Positions 41,019 through 49,609 are shown, counted from the first letter of the stretch. The stretch is DNA of 64,000 bases from Amycolatopsis camponoti (GCF_902497555.1 NZ_CABVGP010000002.1:2802501-2866500), one strand, 5' to 3'. Translations and numbers: made by a program. Notes: a model not told the origin generated them from the sequence alone.

Positions 41019-42502
41019 ACCTCGCCGGCACCCTCGTGCGCAGCGCGGACGCATTCCCCGGAGACCCCGCGGTCCGCCTGCACGACACCGTCCTCACCTA
41101 CGCCGACCTCGACCGCCGCAGCGCCGCCGTCGCCGCCATGCTCGACGCCCGCGGGGTGCGGCCGGGCGACCGGATCGCCGTGATGCTGCCCAATGTGCCC
41201 GAGTTCGCCGTCGTGTACTACGCGATCCTGCGCGCCGGCGCCGTCGTCGTACCGATGAATCCGCTGTTGAAGGAACGAGAGGTCACCTACTACCTCGGCG
41301 ACTCGCAGGCGCGGATGATCTTCGCGGGGGAGGGGTGCGCCGGCGCGGCCCTGGCCGGCATCGACCGCGCAGTCGTCGAGGACGGCTTCGGCACCGCCCT
41401 GCCGGTGCCTGCGGAGCGCGGCGTCCGCGACCGGAAGCCGTCCGACACCGCGGTCATCCTCTACACCTCCGGCACCACCGGCCGGCCCAAGGGCGCGGAG
41501 CTGACCCACGCCAACCTGGCCACCAACGCCGAGGCCGCGGCCGGCGACCTGTTCCGGCTCGGGCCGGACGACGTCGTCTTCGGCGGGCTCCCGCTGTTCC
41601 ATTCTTTCGGCCAGACCTGCGGCCTCAACGCCGCGGTGGGCGCCGGCGCCTGCTTGACCCTCGTCCCGCGGTTCACCCCCGATTCGGTGCTCGGCGTGCT
41701 CGCCCAGCACCGGGTGACGGTCTTCGAAGGCGTGCCGGCCATGTACGTGGCCCTGCTCGCCGCCGCCGACGCCGCGGCCGGCACGCCCCGCTTCGACGCG
41801 CTGCGGGTCTGCGTCTCCGGCGGGGCCGCGCTGCCGGTGGAGGTGCTGCACGCGTTCGAGAAGAAGTTCGAGTGCACGATCCTGGAGGGTTACGGCCTGT
41901 CCGAAACCTCCCCGGTCGCCGCGTTCAACCACCCCGATCGCCGACGCAAGCCCGGCTCCATCGGCACCCCGATCCGCGGCGTGCGGATCCGCGTGGTCGA
42001 CGACACCGGCGCCGACGTGCCGGACGGCGAAGTCGGCGAGATCGCCATCCGCGGCCACAACGTGATGAAGCGTTACTGGCGCCGTCCGGACGCGACCGCC
42101 GAGGCGATCCCGGACGGCTGGTTCCGCACCGGCGACCTGGCCCGGAGGGACGACGAGGGATACCTGTTCATCGTCGATCGCAAGAAGGAGCTCATCATCC
42201 GCGGCGGGTACAACGTCTATCCGCGCGAGATCGAGGAGGTCCTCTACGAGCATCCCGCCGTGCTCGAGGCCGCGGTGGTCGGCATCGCCGACCCCGCGCT
42301 CGGCGAGGAGGTCGGCGCGGCCGTCGTGCTCCGGCCGGGAGCCACCGCCACGGCCGAGATCCTGCAGGCCTACGTCAAGAGCCAGGTCGCGCCGTACAAG
42401 TACCCCCGCCGCATCTGGCTCCTCGCCGCGCTGCCGAAGGGCCCGACCGGCAAGATCCTCAAGCGCGAGATCAGCCCACCGCCGCTCGGGCAAGTCGAGT
42501 AG
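41015..42502 (+). CDS. long-chain fatty-acid-CoA ligase-like AMP-binding enzyme
   Basis: 495 residues from GTG 41015, overlapping the dehydrogenase stop. P-loop YTSGTTGRPKGAELTH, adenylation motif GYGLSETSP, hinge GWFRTGDLARRDDEGY, DRKKELIIRGGYNVYPREIEE, and the C-terminal catalytic Lys in LPKGPTGKILKR. All sites are intact. It would activate the acid formed from ketone cleavage for beta-oxidation. It is the last gene of the BVMO operon. Confidence 0.93.
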   Translation: MNLAGTLVRSADAFPGDPAVRLHDTVLTYADLDRRSAAVAAMLDARGVRPGDRIAVMLPNVPEFAVVYYAILRAGAVVVPMNPLLKEREVTYYLGDSQARMIFAGEGCAGAALAGIDRAVVEDGFGTALPVPAERGVRDRKPSDTAVILYTSGTTGRPKGAELTHANLATNAEAAAGDLFRLGPDDVVFGGLPLFHSFGQTCGLNAAVGAGACLTLVPRFTPDSVLGVLAQHRVTVFEGVPAMYVALLAAADAAAGTPRFDALRVCVSGGAALPVEVLHAFEKKFECTILEGYGLSETSPVAAFNHPDRRRKPGSIGTPIRGVRIRVVDDTGADVPDGEVGEIAIRGHNVMKRYWRRPDATAEAIPDGWFRTGDLARRDDEGYLFIVDRKKELIIRGGYNVYPREIEEVLYEHPAVLEAAVVGIADPALGEEVGAAVVLRPGATATAEILQAYVKSQVAPYKYPRRIWLLAALPKGPTGKILKREISPPPLGQVE

Positions 42503-42582
42503 CCGGGGAAGATCTCCCCTGCCCGGGGCTCCGCAAGCGCACACGGCGGGGCGAGGGTCGTCCGCAACCCCGTTGCGGAAGA

Positions 42583-43170
42583 TCAGCCGGCCGAGGACCC
42601 GGCATCGCGGAACTGTGCGACCAGCAGCTCGACGCGGTCGGCGTCATACCCCGGGCGCAGCCGGCCGTTGCGCCCGAGCATGACCAGTCCGTGCAGTGCC
42701 GCCCAGAGGGCCTCGGTGAGGGTGTCGACGTCGCGCTCGGCGACGGCGGCGACGGCATCGCGCAGCTCGCCGAAGGCTTCGGCCAGCGGCGCGGGGGTGC
42801 TCTCCCCGCTGAAGCGCAGCCGGGTGGCCCGGGTGAACATCGCGTCGTAGAGGGCGGGGTTCTTCATGGCGAAGCCGTGGAACGCGGTGGCGACCCGGCC
42901 GACGTCGTCGCCGGGCGCGGCGCCGCCGTGGCGGGCCTCGTGCAGCTCCTCGGCGAGTTCGCCGAAGCCCTCCAGCGCGACGGCTTCGACGATGTCTCCC
43001 ATCGATCCGAAATGCTTGTACAGCACCGGCTGGCTGCACTCGATCTCGGTCGACAACCTGCGGGTGGTGACCGCATCCCAGCCCTCACCCTCCGCCAGGG
43101 TGCGCGCCGTCGCCGTGATGAGGCGGCGACGGGCGGGGTGTTCGCGCCCGCGGCGGTCTTGGGTGGCCAT
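42583..43170 (-). CDS. TetR-family transcriptional regulator
   Basis: 195 residues from ATG 43170. HTH TTRRLSTEIECSQPVLYKHFGSM with the YKHF ending, then a C-terminal domain of the kind that starts ALYDAMF and ends near WAALHGLVMLGR. It is divergent from the SnoaL-DUF1772-NIPSNAP-hydrolase operon, and two large imperfect palindromes lie in the gap, so it is the likely repressor of that operon. Confidence 0.92.
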   Translation of the reverse strand: MATQDRRGREHPARRRLITATARTLAEGEGWDAVTTRRLSTEIECSQPVLYKHFGSMGDIVEAVALEGFGELAEELHEARHGGAAPGDDVGRVATAFHGFAMKNPALYDAMFTRATRLRFSGESTPAPLAEAFGELRDAVAAVAERDVDTLTEALWAALHGLVMLGRNGRLRPGYDADRVELLVAQFRDAGSSAG

Positions 43171-43180
43171 GCCTGACTGT

Positions 43181-43258
43181 AGCACCGCTAGCTTTCCTAG
43201 CAGTGCTATTGACGCGGTCGGCCCGAGGGGTTAGCGTTGCTAGAACTAGCAGTGCTAA
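43181..43258. promoter_or_regulatory. two TetR operators
   Basis: Site 1: AGCACCGCTAG / CTAGCAGTGCT at 43181-43207 (10 of 11 pairs). Site 2: TTAGCGTTGCTAG-AA-CTAGCAGTGCTAA at 43231-43243 and 43246-43258 (11 of 13 pairs). Both carry the right arm CTAGCAGTGCT. They flank the divergent promoters. Confidence 0.7.
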
Positions 43259-43277
43259 CCACTACGAGGAGAGCGAC

Positions 43278-43706
43278 ATGACCGCACCTGGACGCCGGCT
43301 CGCCGAGCTGTTCGCCGAGATGACCAACACCCACGACCCGGACCTGGTGGACCGGTTCATCGCCGAGGACTACGTCAACCACAACGACTTCGTCGCCGGC
43401 GGCCGCGAGGCCAACCGCCAGTTCTGGACGGCGTTCTTCACCGGACTGCCCGACGTGGCCGTCACGATGGAGGACCTGATCGTCTCCGGTGACCGCGTCG
43501 TGGGCCGCTTCACCTACCGCGGCACCCACACCGGGGACCTGCTGGGCATCCCGGCCAGCGGCGCATCCGTCGAAATGCGCAGTATCGACATCTGGCGCGT
43601 GCAGGACGGCATGTTCGTCGAACACTGGGACCAGCTGAACCTGATGCAAATGTTCCAGCAGATCGGCGCCCTGCCGCCGCTCGGCGCCGCCGGAGCCCAG
43701 GCATGA
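43278..43706 (+). CDS. SnoaL-like polyketide-cyclase/ester-cyclase family protein
   Basis: 142 residues from ATG 43278 behind a GAGGAGAG site. The SnoaL fold is seen in FIAEDYVNHNDFVAGGRE, DVAVTMEDLIVSGDRVVGRFTYRGTHTG and VEHWDQLNLMQMFQQIG. Members close rings in aromatic polyketides or act as small isomerases and hydrolases. It is the first gene of a four-gene operon; its stop overlaps the DUF1772 start. Confidence 0.9.
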   Translation: MTAPGRRLAELFAEMTNTHDPDLVDRFIAEDYVNHNDFVAGGREANRQFWTAFFTGLPDVAVTMEDLIVSGDRVVGRFTYRGTHTGDLLGIPASGASVEMRSIDIWRVQDGMFVEHWDQLNLMQMFQQIGALPPLGAAGAQA

Positions 43707-44173
43707 CACTGCTCTCGCACCTCGCCGCGCTCTTGGCGATCTTGAGCACGGGGATCGTCTACGGCACCGACGCTTTCTGCGCGCTCGTCCAACGATCCGC
43801 ACTCGCGCACGTCGACGACACCACCCTCACCGCGATCATGGGCAACGTGCACCGGTTCGGCGACCGGCGGATGCCCGTTCCCGGAATCCTCGGCGTCATC
43901 GCGGCCGCCGTCGCATCCGTGCTCGCCGCGGTGGCCGGCCACCCGGCCGCGGCGGTGACCGCGGGAGCGGCTTTCCTGCTGCTGGTGGTCTGGGTGCTGC
44001 TGTACCTGCGCATCAGCGCACCCATCAACCGGCGGCTCACCGCGGCCGCCGACGCCCACGAAACTCCCGCCGACGTCCGCACCTGGCAACGAAACTGGGA
44101 CCGCATCATCGTCCCCAGGGCCGTCCTGCAGGGCCTGGCCGTCCTCGCCCTGGGCGTAAGCCTCATCAGCTGA
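43703..44173 (+). CDS. DUF1772 (anthrone-oxygenase family) membrane protein
   Basis: 156 residues with four hydrophobic helices (LLSHLAALLAILSTGIVYG; GILGVIAAAVASVLAAVAG; GAAFLLLVVWVLLYLRI; VLQGLAVLALGVSLI) and the family motifs APINRRL and WQRNWDR. The family includes fungal anthrone oxygenases that oxidise aromatic polyketides, and many bacterial proteins of unknown role. It overlaps the SnoaL gene by 4 bp, so both may act on one aromatic substrate. Confidence 0.88.
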   Translation: MTLLSHLAALLAILSTGIVYGTDAFCALVQRSALAHVDDTTLTAIMGNVHRFGDRRMPVPGILGVIAAAVASVLAAVAGHPAAAVTAGAAFLLLVVWVLLYLRISAPINRRLTAAADAHETPADVRTWQRNWDRIIVPRAVLQGLAVLALGVSLIS

Positions 44174-44200
44174 CACCGGACCGAAAGGAATCCGACGATC

Positions 44201-44518
44201 GTGTACCAGCTCAGGTTTTACACCCTCCGCACGGCCGAAGCGCTCCAGGACTACGCGACCGTGCACTGGCCGCGACACATCCCGAGCCTGCGCGCGTTCG
44301 GCGTCACCACGCACGGGATCTGGACCGACCACGACGCCGATACGCACCGCCTGGTCGCCCTGATCGCGTACCCCGACGGCGCCGATCCCGGCGAAGTCAC
44401 CGCCGCGTACATGGCCAGCCCCGAGTTCGCGGCCGACATGCGGGGCTTCGACATCGGCAACATCGTCGACGTCGAGGAAGTGCTGCTCGACCCCGCCGCT
44501 CTGTCGCCGCTGTCCTGA
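44201..44518 (+). CDS. NIPSNAP-family protein
   Basis: 105 residues from GTG 44201, behind a GAAAGGA site. Dimeric alpha-beta-barrel features: YQLRFYTLRTAEALQDYAT at the start, a central HGIWTDHDADTHRLVALIAY, and the family's acidic end. NIPSNAP proteins are related to ABM oxygenases; the bacterial function is unknown. Third gene of the SnoaL operon. Confidence 0.87.
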   Translation: MYQLRFYTLRTAEALQDYATVHWPRHIPSLRAFGVTTHGIWTDHDADTHRLVALIAYPDGADPGEVTAAYMASPEFAADMRGFDIGNIVDVEEVLLDPAALSPLS

Positions 44519-44544
44519 CCACCCCGAACCGAAGAAGGTGCACG

Positions 44545-45819
44545 ATGAGTAGCTCCCCTCGGGTTGCCTGCCCGCCGTTCCACGTCCAGACCGCCGCTCG
44601 GGGGCTGAAGAACGGGTATCCGTACTTCGACCACCACGATGCCGTTTCCCTGCTCTGGGCGAACAAATGGCGCCCCAACGCCGCCGCCGGCATCTATCCC
44701 TTCTTCGACGGGAACGTCGAAGACTTCGACCCGATCTTCGCCGAGCTGGTCCGCGTCTCGGGCGACGACACCGCCATCCTGTCGCGACCGGACGAGTACG
44801 GGGCACCGTTCCTTCCCGTGGCCGAAGATCTGGTCGCCCAGGCCGAGAAGCACCTGTCCGCCGGACGTCAGGAACAGGCTCGCGAGCTCTTCCTGCGCGC
44901 CGCTGCCGTCTGCCGGATCTCCCGCTTCCCGATCATTCGCTCGGCGCACGGTGAGAAGGCGTGGTCACTGGGCAAGGCCGCGTACGAGAAAGGCGGCCGG
45001 CTTCTCGATCCGCCCGTCATCCCGGTGAGCATCCCCTTCGCCCATGCGGACCCCACTGCGGGGGACGCGACCACGGACATCCGCGCCTACCTGCGCGTTC
45101 CGCAGGGGCCCCCGCCTCCTGGTGGCCGGCCGGTCCTGCTGTTCATCTGCGGACTGGACGCCTACAAGACGGACAACACGCCACGCACCCAGGCCCACGT
45201 CGAGCGAGGCTTCGTGACGGTGTCGTTCGAGATTCCGGGAACCGGCGACTGCCCCGCCGCCGCTCATGACCCGCAGTCGACGGACCGCCTCATGAGCAGC
45301 GTCCTCGACTGGGTCGACGCCAACGCCGGCACCTACGCCACGGACACCGGCAAGATCTGCGCGCGAGGCATCAGCACGGGCGGCTACAACGCCTTCCGGC
45401 TCGCCCACACCCACGCGGAGCGAATGCTCGCAGTGGTCAGTCAGGGCGGGGGAGCGCACTACCTGTACCACCCGGACTGGATCGATCACCAAGACCAGAT
45501 GGAATACCCCTTCGCGCTGGTCGAGGCTCTGGCCTGGAAACACGGGTTCCGTGGGGAGAACGCGGTCGCGGACTACCGGGCGCGAGGATCGAAGTTCAGC
45601 CTGCTGGACAGCGGGATCCTGGACCGGCCGTCCAGCCTCCTGCTCTGCCTCAACGGCATGGAGGACTCGATCTTCCCGATCGAGGACGGCGTCCTGGTGG
45701 CTCTGTCCGGGGGGCGCAAGGAGATCCACGCGCGCAGCGGGCTGCGCCACATGGGCAATCCCGGCGGCGAGGAGATCGTTTACGACTGGCTCGACCGGCA
45801 GGTGGCGAACCACGCGTAG
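44545..45819 (+). CDS. large alpha/beta hydrolase, FrsA/Ayg1-like
   Basis: 424 residues. A helical N-terminal region of about 150 residues (tetratricopeptide-like ARELFLRAAAVCRISRFPI) precedes a hydrolase domain with nucleophile ARGISTGGYNA and the late catalytic His (LRHMGNPGG). This layout matches the FrsA/DUF1100 group and the C-C-bond-cleaving hydrolases such as 2,6-dihydropseudooxynicotine hydrolase and fungal Ayg1, which shortens a polyketide chain. It is the last gene of the operon and ends 9 bp before a convergent TetR gene. Confidence 0.87.
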   Translation: MSSSPRVACPPFHVQTAARGLKNGYPYFDHHDAVSLLWANKWRPNAAAGIYPFFDGNVEDFDPIFAELVRVSGDDTAILSRPDEYGAPFLPVAEDLVAQAEKHLSAGRQEQARELFLRAAAVCRISRFPIIRSAHGEKAWSLGKAAYEKGGRLLDPPVIPVSIPFAHADPTAGDATTDIRAYLRVPQGPPPPGGRPVLLFICGLDAYKTDNTPRTQAHVERGFVTVSFEIPGTGDCPAAAHDPQSTDRLMSSVLDWVDANAGTYATDTGKICARGISTGGYNAFRLAHTHAERMLAVVSQGGGAHYLYHPDWIDHQDQMEYPFALVEALAWKHGFRGENAVADYRARGSKFSLLDSGILDRPSSLLLCLNGMEDSIFPIEDGVLVALSGGRKEIHARSGLRHMGNPGGEEIVYDWLDRQVANHA

Positions 45820-45828
45820 CGCCGGGCG

Positions 45829-46383
45829 TCAGCCGGCCCGATCGGTCAGGATCGCGCCCATCACGAGGTCGAAGAGCCGCTTGGCGCGCGCTTCGTGCCC
45901 GGGTTGGTCGCCGAGCCAGGCGAACGCCGAAACCAGGGCGAAGAGATCTTCACCATCGATATCGGGCCGCGCCACGTCCGCGGCCTGGGCGCTGCCGAGG
46001 ATCCGGGCACCAGCCGCACGCAGGGCGACGCAGGAAGCGTGAAGCGCGGATTCGGGCTCCTCGATCGCCTTCACCATCGACGTCACCACCCCGTGGTTGT
46101 CCGTGGTGAAACCGACGAACTCACGCACCCACGTCATCAGCGCCTCTCGAGGCGAGCCGGCGGCCTCGACCTCGGCCGCCCGGGCCGTCAACTCGTCGAA
46201 GCTCGTCCGGAGCAGGGCCTCCAGCAACGCCTCCCGGGTCGGGAAGTGCCGCAGCAGCGTCGCCAGCCCGACCCCGGCCCGGCGCGCGATGTCCCGCATC
46301 GACGCCTCGACACCCTGCTCGGCGAAGACGGCGCCGGCGACGACGAGCAGGCGGTCGCGGTTGGCTTGGGCATCCGCCCGCAT
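45829..46383 (-). CDS. TetR-family regulator
   Basis: 184 residues from ATG 46383. HTH ASMRDIARRAGVGLATLLRHFPTREALL, then a SbtR-like C-terminal domain (TTDNHGVVTSMVKAIEEPES). It is divergent from the oxidoreductase/SnoaL pair at 46495, with nested inverted repeats in between. Same arrangement as the TetR/oxidoreductase pair at 17100-18722. Confidence 0.92.
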   Translation of the reverse strand: MRADAQANRDRLLVVAGAVFAEQGVEASMRDIARRAGVGLATLLRHFPTREALLEALLRTSFDELTARAAEVEAAGSPREALMTWVREFVGFTTDNHGVVTSMVKAIEEPESALHASCVALRAAGARILGSAQAADVARPDIDGEDLFALVSAFAWLGDQPGHEARAKRLFDLVMGAILTDRAG

Positions 46384-46397
46384 GGGCCCTCCCTTGA

Positions 46398-46464
46398 CTA
46401 AGTGGACCACTGAACCATATATTCGGATCAGTGGTCCGGAAAAACGGATCCCTGGTTCACTTAG
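46398..46464. promoter_or_regulatory. nested inverted-repeat operator
   Basis: Outer arms CTAAGTGGACCA (46398-46409) and TGGTTCACTTAG (46453-46464) match at 11 of 12. Inner arms GGACCACTGA (46404-46413) and TCAGTGGTCC (46428-46437) are perfect. The core around 46418-46424 is AT-rich (CATATATTC). Confidence 0.7.
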
Positions 46465-46494
46465 CTTACCGCGCGAGAGACGAAGGAGAGTGTC

Positions 46495-47508
46495 GTGCCG
46501 GCACACACCATGAAAGCGATCCGGCTGCACGAGTTCGGCGGGCCCGAGGTACTGCGGTACGAGGACGTGCCGGTCCCCGAAGCGGGGCCGGGCGAGGTGC
46601 TCATCCGCGTGCACGCGGCCGGGCTGAACCCGCCCGACTGGTACGCGAGGGAAGGCATGCCCGACGTGCCCGCCGAGCTGAAGCCGCCGATGGAACTCCC
46701 CTTGATCCCGGGCACCGACGTCTCGGGGGTCGTGGCAGCCGTCGGTGCGGGTGTCGACGGCTTCGCGGCCGGTGACGAGGTGTTCGGGCTGCTGCGCTTC
46801 CCCGCGGTGCTCCAAAGCGACGCCTACGCCGAGTACGTCACCGCCCCGGCGTCCGACCTCGCCCGCAAACCGGCCGCCGTCGACCACGTGCACGCCGCCG
46901 CCCTGGCCATGTCGGGGCTGACGGCGTGGCAGTTCCTGATCGAGCTCGGGCACGACCACCCCTCGCCGTTCCAGAAGGCCCAGCACCGCCCGATGGCCCT
47001 CGACAGCGGGAAGACGGTGCTCGTCAACGGCGCGGCCGGCGGCGTGGGACACCTCGCCCTCCAGCTGGCCAAGTGGCAGGGCGCCCGCGTCATCGCCGTG
47101 GCCTCGGGCGCCCACCAGGACTTCCTGCGCGAACTCGGCGCCGACGAAGTCATCGACTACACCCAAGACCGGCCCGAAGACGTCGCCCGCGACCTCGACC
47201 TCGTCCTGGACAACGTCGGAGGTCCGCACAGCCGGCGCTTTCTGCGCACCCTCAAGCGCGGTGGGGCTCTCTACCCGGTGTACTTCGGCGAGTTCGACGA
47301 CGAGGAGAACGCGAAGCTCGGGGTCACGGTCACCGCTACCCAGGTCCGCGCGAACGGCGCGCAGCTCGCCGAACTCGGGCGGCTGCACGAAGAAGGCACG
47401 ATCCGCGTGGCGATCGACAGCACCTTCTCCCTCGAGGACGCCCAAGCAGCGCACAAGCGAGCTGCCGAGGGACACCTGCGGGGCAAGATCGTGCTGACGG
47501 TCGCATGA
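46495..47508 (+). CDS. NADP-dependent MDR oxidoreductase (quinone-reductase-like)
   Basis: 337 residues from GTG 46495, 6 bp after AAGGAG; ATG 46510 is an alternative. GroES-like start (RLHEFGGPEVLRYEDV), PGTDVSGVVAAVGAGVD, and Rossmann NGAAGGVGHLALQLAKWQGA. There are no zinc ligands. It contains an unusual ~20-residue insertion rich in His and Pro (DHPSPFQKAQHRPM) just before the Rossmann fold. It is coupled to a SnoaL-like gene by ATGA overlap and probably repressed by the divergent TetR. Confidence 0.9.
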   Translation: MPAHTMKAIRLHEFGGPEVLRYEDVPVPEAGPGEVLIRVHAAGLNPPDWYAREGMPDVPAELKPPMELPLIPGTDVSGVVAAVGAGVDGFAAGDEVFGLLRFPAVLQSDAYAEYVTAPASDLARKPAAVDHVHAAALAMSGLTAWQFLIELGHDHPSPFQKAQHRPMALDSGKTVLVNGAAGGVGHLALQLAKWQGARVIAVASGAHQDFLRELGADEVIDYTQDRPEDVARDLDLVLDNVGGPHSRRFLRTLKRGGALYPVYFGEFDDEENAKLGVTVTATQVRANGAQLAELGRLHEEGTIRVAIDSTFSLEDAQAAHKRAAEGHLRGKIVLTVA

Positions 47509-47987
47509 GCGCGAAAGCCGCCGCCGGCTGGGGAAGCCGCTACCTCCCCGCGATCCGTCCGGGGTCGGTGGCTCTCGACCCGGCGGAGCAGTTCGCCGTC
47601 CACCAGGCACTGGCCCGCTACGCCTTCGCCCTCGACCAGCAGGACTTGGCGGCCCTGGAAGCCGTCCTGACCGAAGACGCCACGTGGACGTTCGAGATCG
47701 CCGGCGAGAACGACCTCGGACCCGTCGTCGGACGACCGGCGATCCTCGAGTTCGCACGGGACGCGATGGGCGCCGAGACCGACCAGCGACGGCACAACCT
47801 GGTCAACGTGGTCGTGCACAGCGCGGACGCCGGCACCGCGCTGGTGCACGCCTATCTCCTGCTCACCTCGAACGCGGGCGGAAGTTCGGGCGTGATCGCC
47901 ACCGGCTTCTACACCTTCCGGCTCGATCACGCCGGCGGCGAGTGGCGGATCGCCGAGCTGTTCCTCGGCACGGACAACGCCTGGTAG
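47505..47987 (+). CDS. SnoaL/NTF2-like protein
   Basis: 160 residues. The NTF2-like cone is seen from LDPAEQFAVHQALARYAFALDQ through AVLTEDATWTF and HNLVNVVVHS to the closing WRIAELFLGT. It is of the SnoaL_4-type often found with ring-modifying dehydrogenases and dioxygenases. Coupled by 4-bp overlap to the oxidoreductase, so it likely handles the same substrate. Confidence 0.87.
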   Translation: MSAKAAAGWGSRYLPAIRPGSVALDPAEQFAVHQALARYAFALDQQDLAALEAVLTEDATWTFEIAGENDLGPVVGRPAILEFARDAMGAETDQRRHNLVNVVVHSADAGTALVHAYLLLTSNAGGSSGVIATGFYTFRLDHAGGEWRIAELFLGTDNAW

Positions 47988-48002
47988 CGGTCGGGGAGCG
48001 GA

Positions 48003-49148
48003 TCAAGACCGGGCGTCGAGGGCGTCGTAGATCGCGGTGGTGTAGGCCGCGGCGCGCGGTGAGCCGAGGACGTCGGCGCCCATGTTGTTCATGACGTAGC
48101 TGATCGTGACGTGCCGATCGAGATCCAGGATGATCATCGAACCGCCCCAGCCACCCCAGAAGGCGATGCGCCCTTCCGGGATCCACGGGAGCGTCCGCCG
48201 ATCGGGCAGCGCGAACCCGAGGCCCCACTTCACATGCAGGCCGTTGACGAGATCCGTACCGTCGGACTGCTGGTCGAAGATGAGTTCGGTGGTGCCGGGC
48301 TTGAGCAGGCGGCCGTGGGCGGCAGCGCCGGAGCGCGCGAGGGGAGCCAGGATTTCGGCCACCGACGCCGCGTTGCCGTGCCCGTTGGCCGCGCCCAGTT
48401 CGGCCGCGCGCCACGCCGGGCTGTTGGCCGCGGCCGCGCTCACGGCGGGGCCGGTGAAAGTCTTGTACGCGACGGTATCCCGGGCCAAGGCCGACGGGTC
48501 GAAATCGATCGCGGGCGGGAGGACGTCGGCAACCCGGTCCACATCGGACGCACGCAACCCGAGCTGGAAGTCGGCGCCCAAGGGTGCGCAGATGTGCTGG
48601 TGCACGAATTCGCGCAAGGACTGACCGGTCAGGCGATGCACCAGCTCCCCGATCAGGTGGCCGTAGTTCAGCAGGTGGTAGCCGGACGCCGAACCGGGGC
48701 GCCACCAGGGCGCTTGAGCGGCCATGCGCGCCGCGGCCGCACGCGGGTCGTACAGATCCTCGAGCCGTGCGGGATGGTCGAGGCCGGAGACGCCGGAGGT
48801 GTGGGACAGCAGGTGCCGTACCTCGACCTGTGCCTTGCCGTGCGCGGCGAATTCGGGCCAGTAGCGGGCGACCGGCGCGGAGACGTCCAGTTCGCCCGCG
48901 TCGACGAGCAGGAAGGCGGCCAGGCTGGTCACGGTCTTCGTGATCGACCACACGTTGGTGATCGTGTCGCGCTGCCACGGCCGGGTGCGCGCCGCATCGC
49001 GATGACCGCCCCACAGGTCCACCACCCGATCACCGTCCACGTCGACGACCAGGGACAGGCCGCACTCGGTTCCGCGACGAAGGTGTTCCGCCACGACATC
49101 GCGGACGGGTTCGAAGGCCGGGCTGACGGTTCCGTTCGGTTCACTCAT
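48003..49148 (-). CDS. serine hydrolase of the class-C beta-lactamase/family VIII esterase type
   Basis: 381 residues from ATG 49148 (MSEPNGTVS). SxxK motif SITK gives the nucleophile Ser and Lys; the Tyr motif is in SGYHLLNYGHL; the third motif is around AFWGGWGGS. There is no signal peptide, which favours a cytoplasmic esterase or EstB-like enzyme over a true beta-lactamase. It is divergent from the MerR gene, whose operator lies in the 55-bp gap, so it is the probable target. Confidence 0.88.
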   Translation of the reverse strand: MSEPNGTVSPAFEPVRDVVAEHLRRGTECGLSLVVDVDGDRVVDLWGGHRDAARTRPWQRDTITNVWSITKTVTSLAAFLLVDAGELDVSAPVARYWPEFAAHGKAQVEVRHLLSHTSGVSGLDHPARLEDLYDPRAAAARMAAQAPWWRPGSASGYHLLNYGHLIGELVHRLTGQSLREFVHQHICAPLGADFQLGLRASDVDRVADVLPPAIDFDPSALARDTVAYKTFTGPAVSAAAANSPAWRAAELGAANGHGNAASVAEILAPLARSGAAAHGRLLKPGTTELIFDQQSDGTDLVNGLHVKWGLGFALPDRRTLPWIPEGRIAFWGGWGGSMIILDLDRHVTISYVMNNMGADVLGSPRAAAYTTAIYDALDARS

Positions 49149-49162
49149 GCGGCCAGCCTCGA

Positions 49163-49197
49163 ACCTTGACACCAGCGTCAAGGTCAAGAGGTAGCGT
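49163..49197. promoter_or_regulatory. MerR-type operator/promoter
   Basis: ACCTTGAC (49163-49170) and GTCAAGGT (49177-49184) form a perfect inverted repeat. A TTGACA -35 (49166-49171) and TAGCGT -10 (49192-49197) are separated by 20 bp, the stretched spacer MerR proteins act on. The MerR GTG is 7 bp from the -10, so its mRNA may be leaderless. Confidence 0.65.
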
Positions 49198-49203
49198 TGT
49201 GAG

Positions 49204-49572
49204 GTGCGTATCGGTGAAGTGGCCGCGCGAGCAGACGCCTCGACGCGCCAAGTGCGGTTCTACGAAGCGAAGGGGTTGATCACCTCGACGCGCGGATCGA
49301 ACAACTACCGCGACTACGACGAGACGGCCCTGGGCCGCGTCCGGCAAATCCGTGAACTGCTGAACGCGGGCCTTTCCACGGAGGTGATCCGCGCGGTCCT
49401 GCCGTGCCTCGCCTCACCACGCGATCCGATCGTCTTCGAAGGCGTCACGGCGGAGACGGTGGCGGCGCTCGAACGCGAGCGGGTCAGGATGAGCACGCGC
49501 ATCGACGTCCTGGCCCGCAACCGGGACGCGATCGCCGCCTACCTGAGCGAGCTTCGGAAGCACGCCGGCTGA
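49204..49572 (+). CDS. MerR-family transcriptional regulator
   Basis: 122 residues from GTG 49204. The N-terminal winged HTH is typical (RIGEVAARADASTRQVRFYEAKGLI, then NNYRDYDETALGRVRQI), followed by the long dimerisation helix (VAALERERVRMSTRIDVLARNRDAI). There is no effector domain and no metal-binding Cys pair, so it senses something by its short C-terminus. It likely regulates itself and the divergent serine hydrolase. Confidence 0.92.
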   Translation: MRIGEVAARADASTRQVRFYEAKGLITSTRGSNNYRDYDETALGRVRQIRELLNAGLSTEVIRAVLPCLASPRDPIVFEGVTAETVAALERERVRMSTRIDVLARNRDAIAAYLSELRKHAG

Positions 49573-49609
49573 ATCGGCGGTGGCCGGCGGTTATCGGGGT
49601 GGGGGAAGG

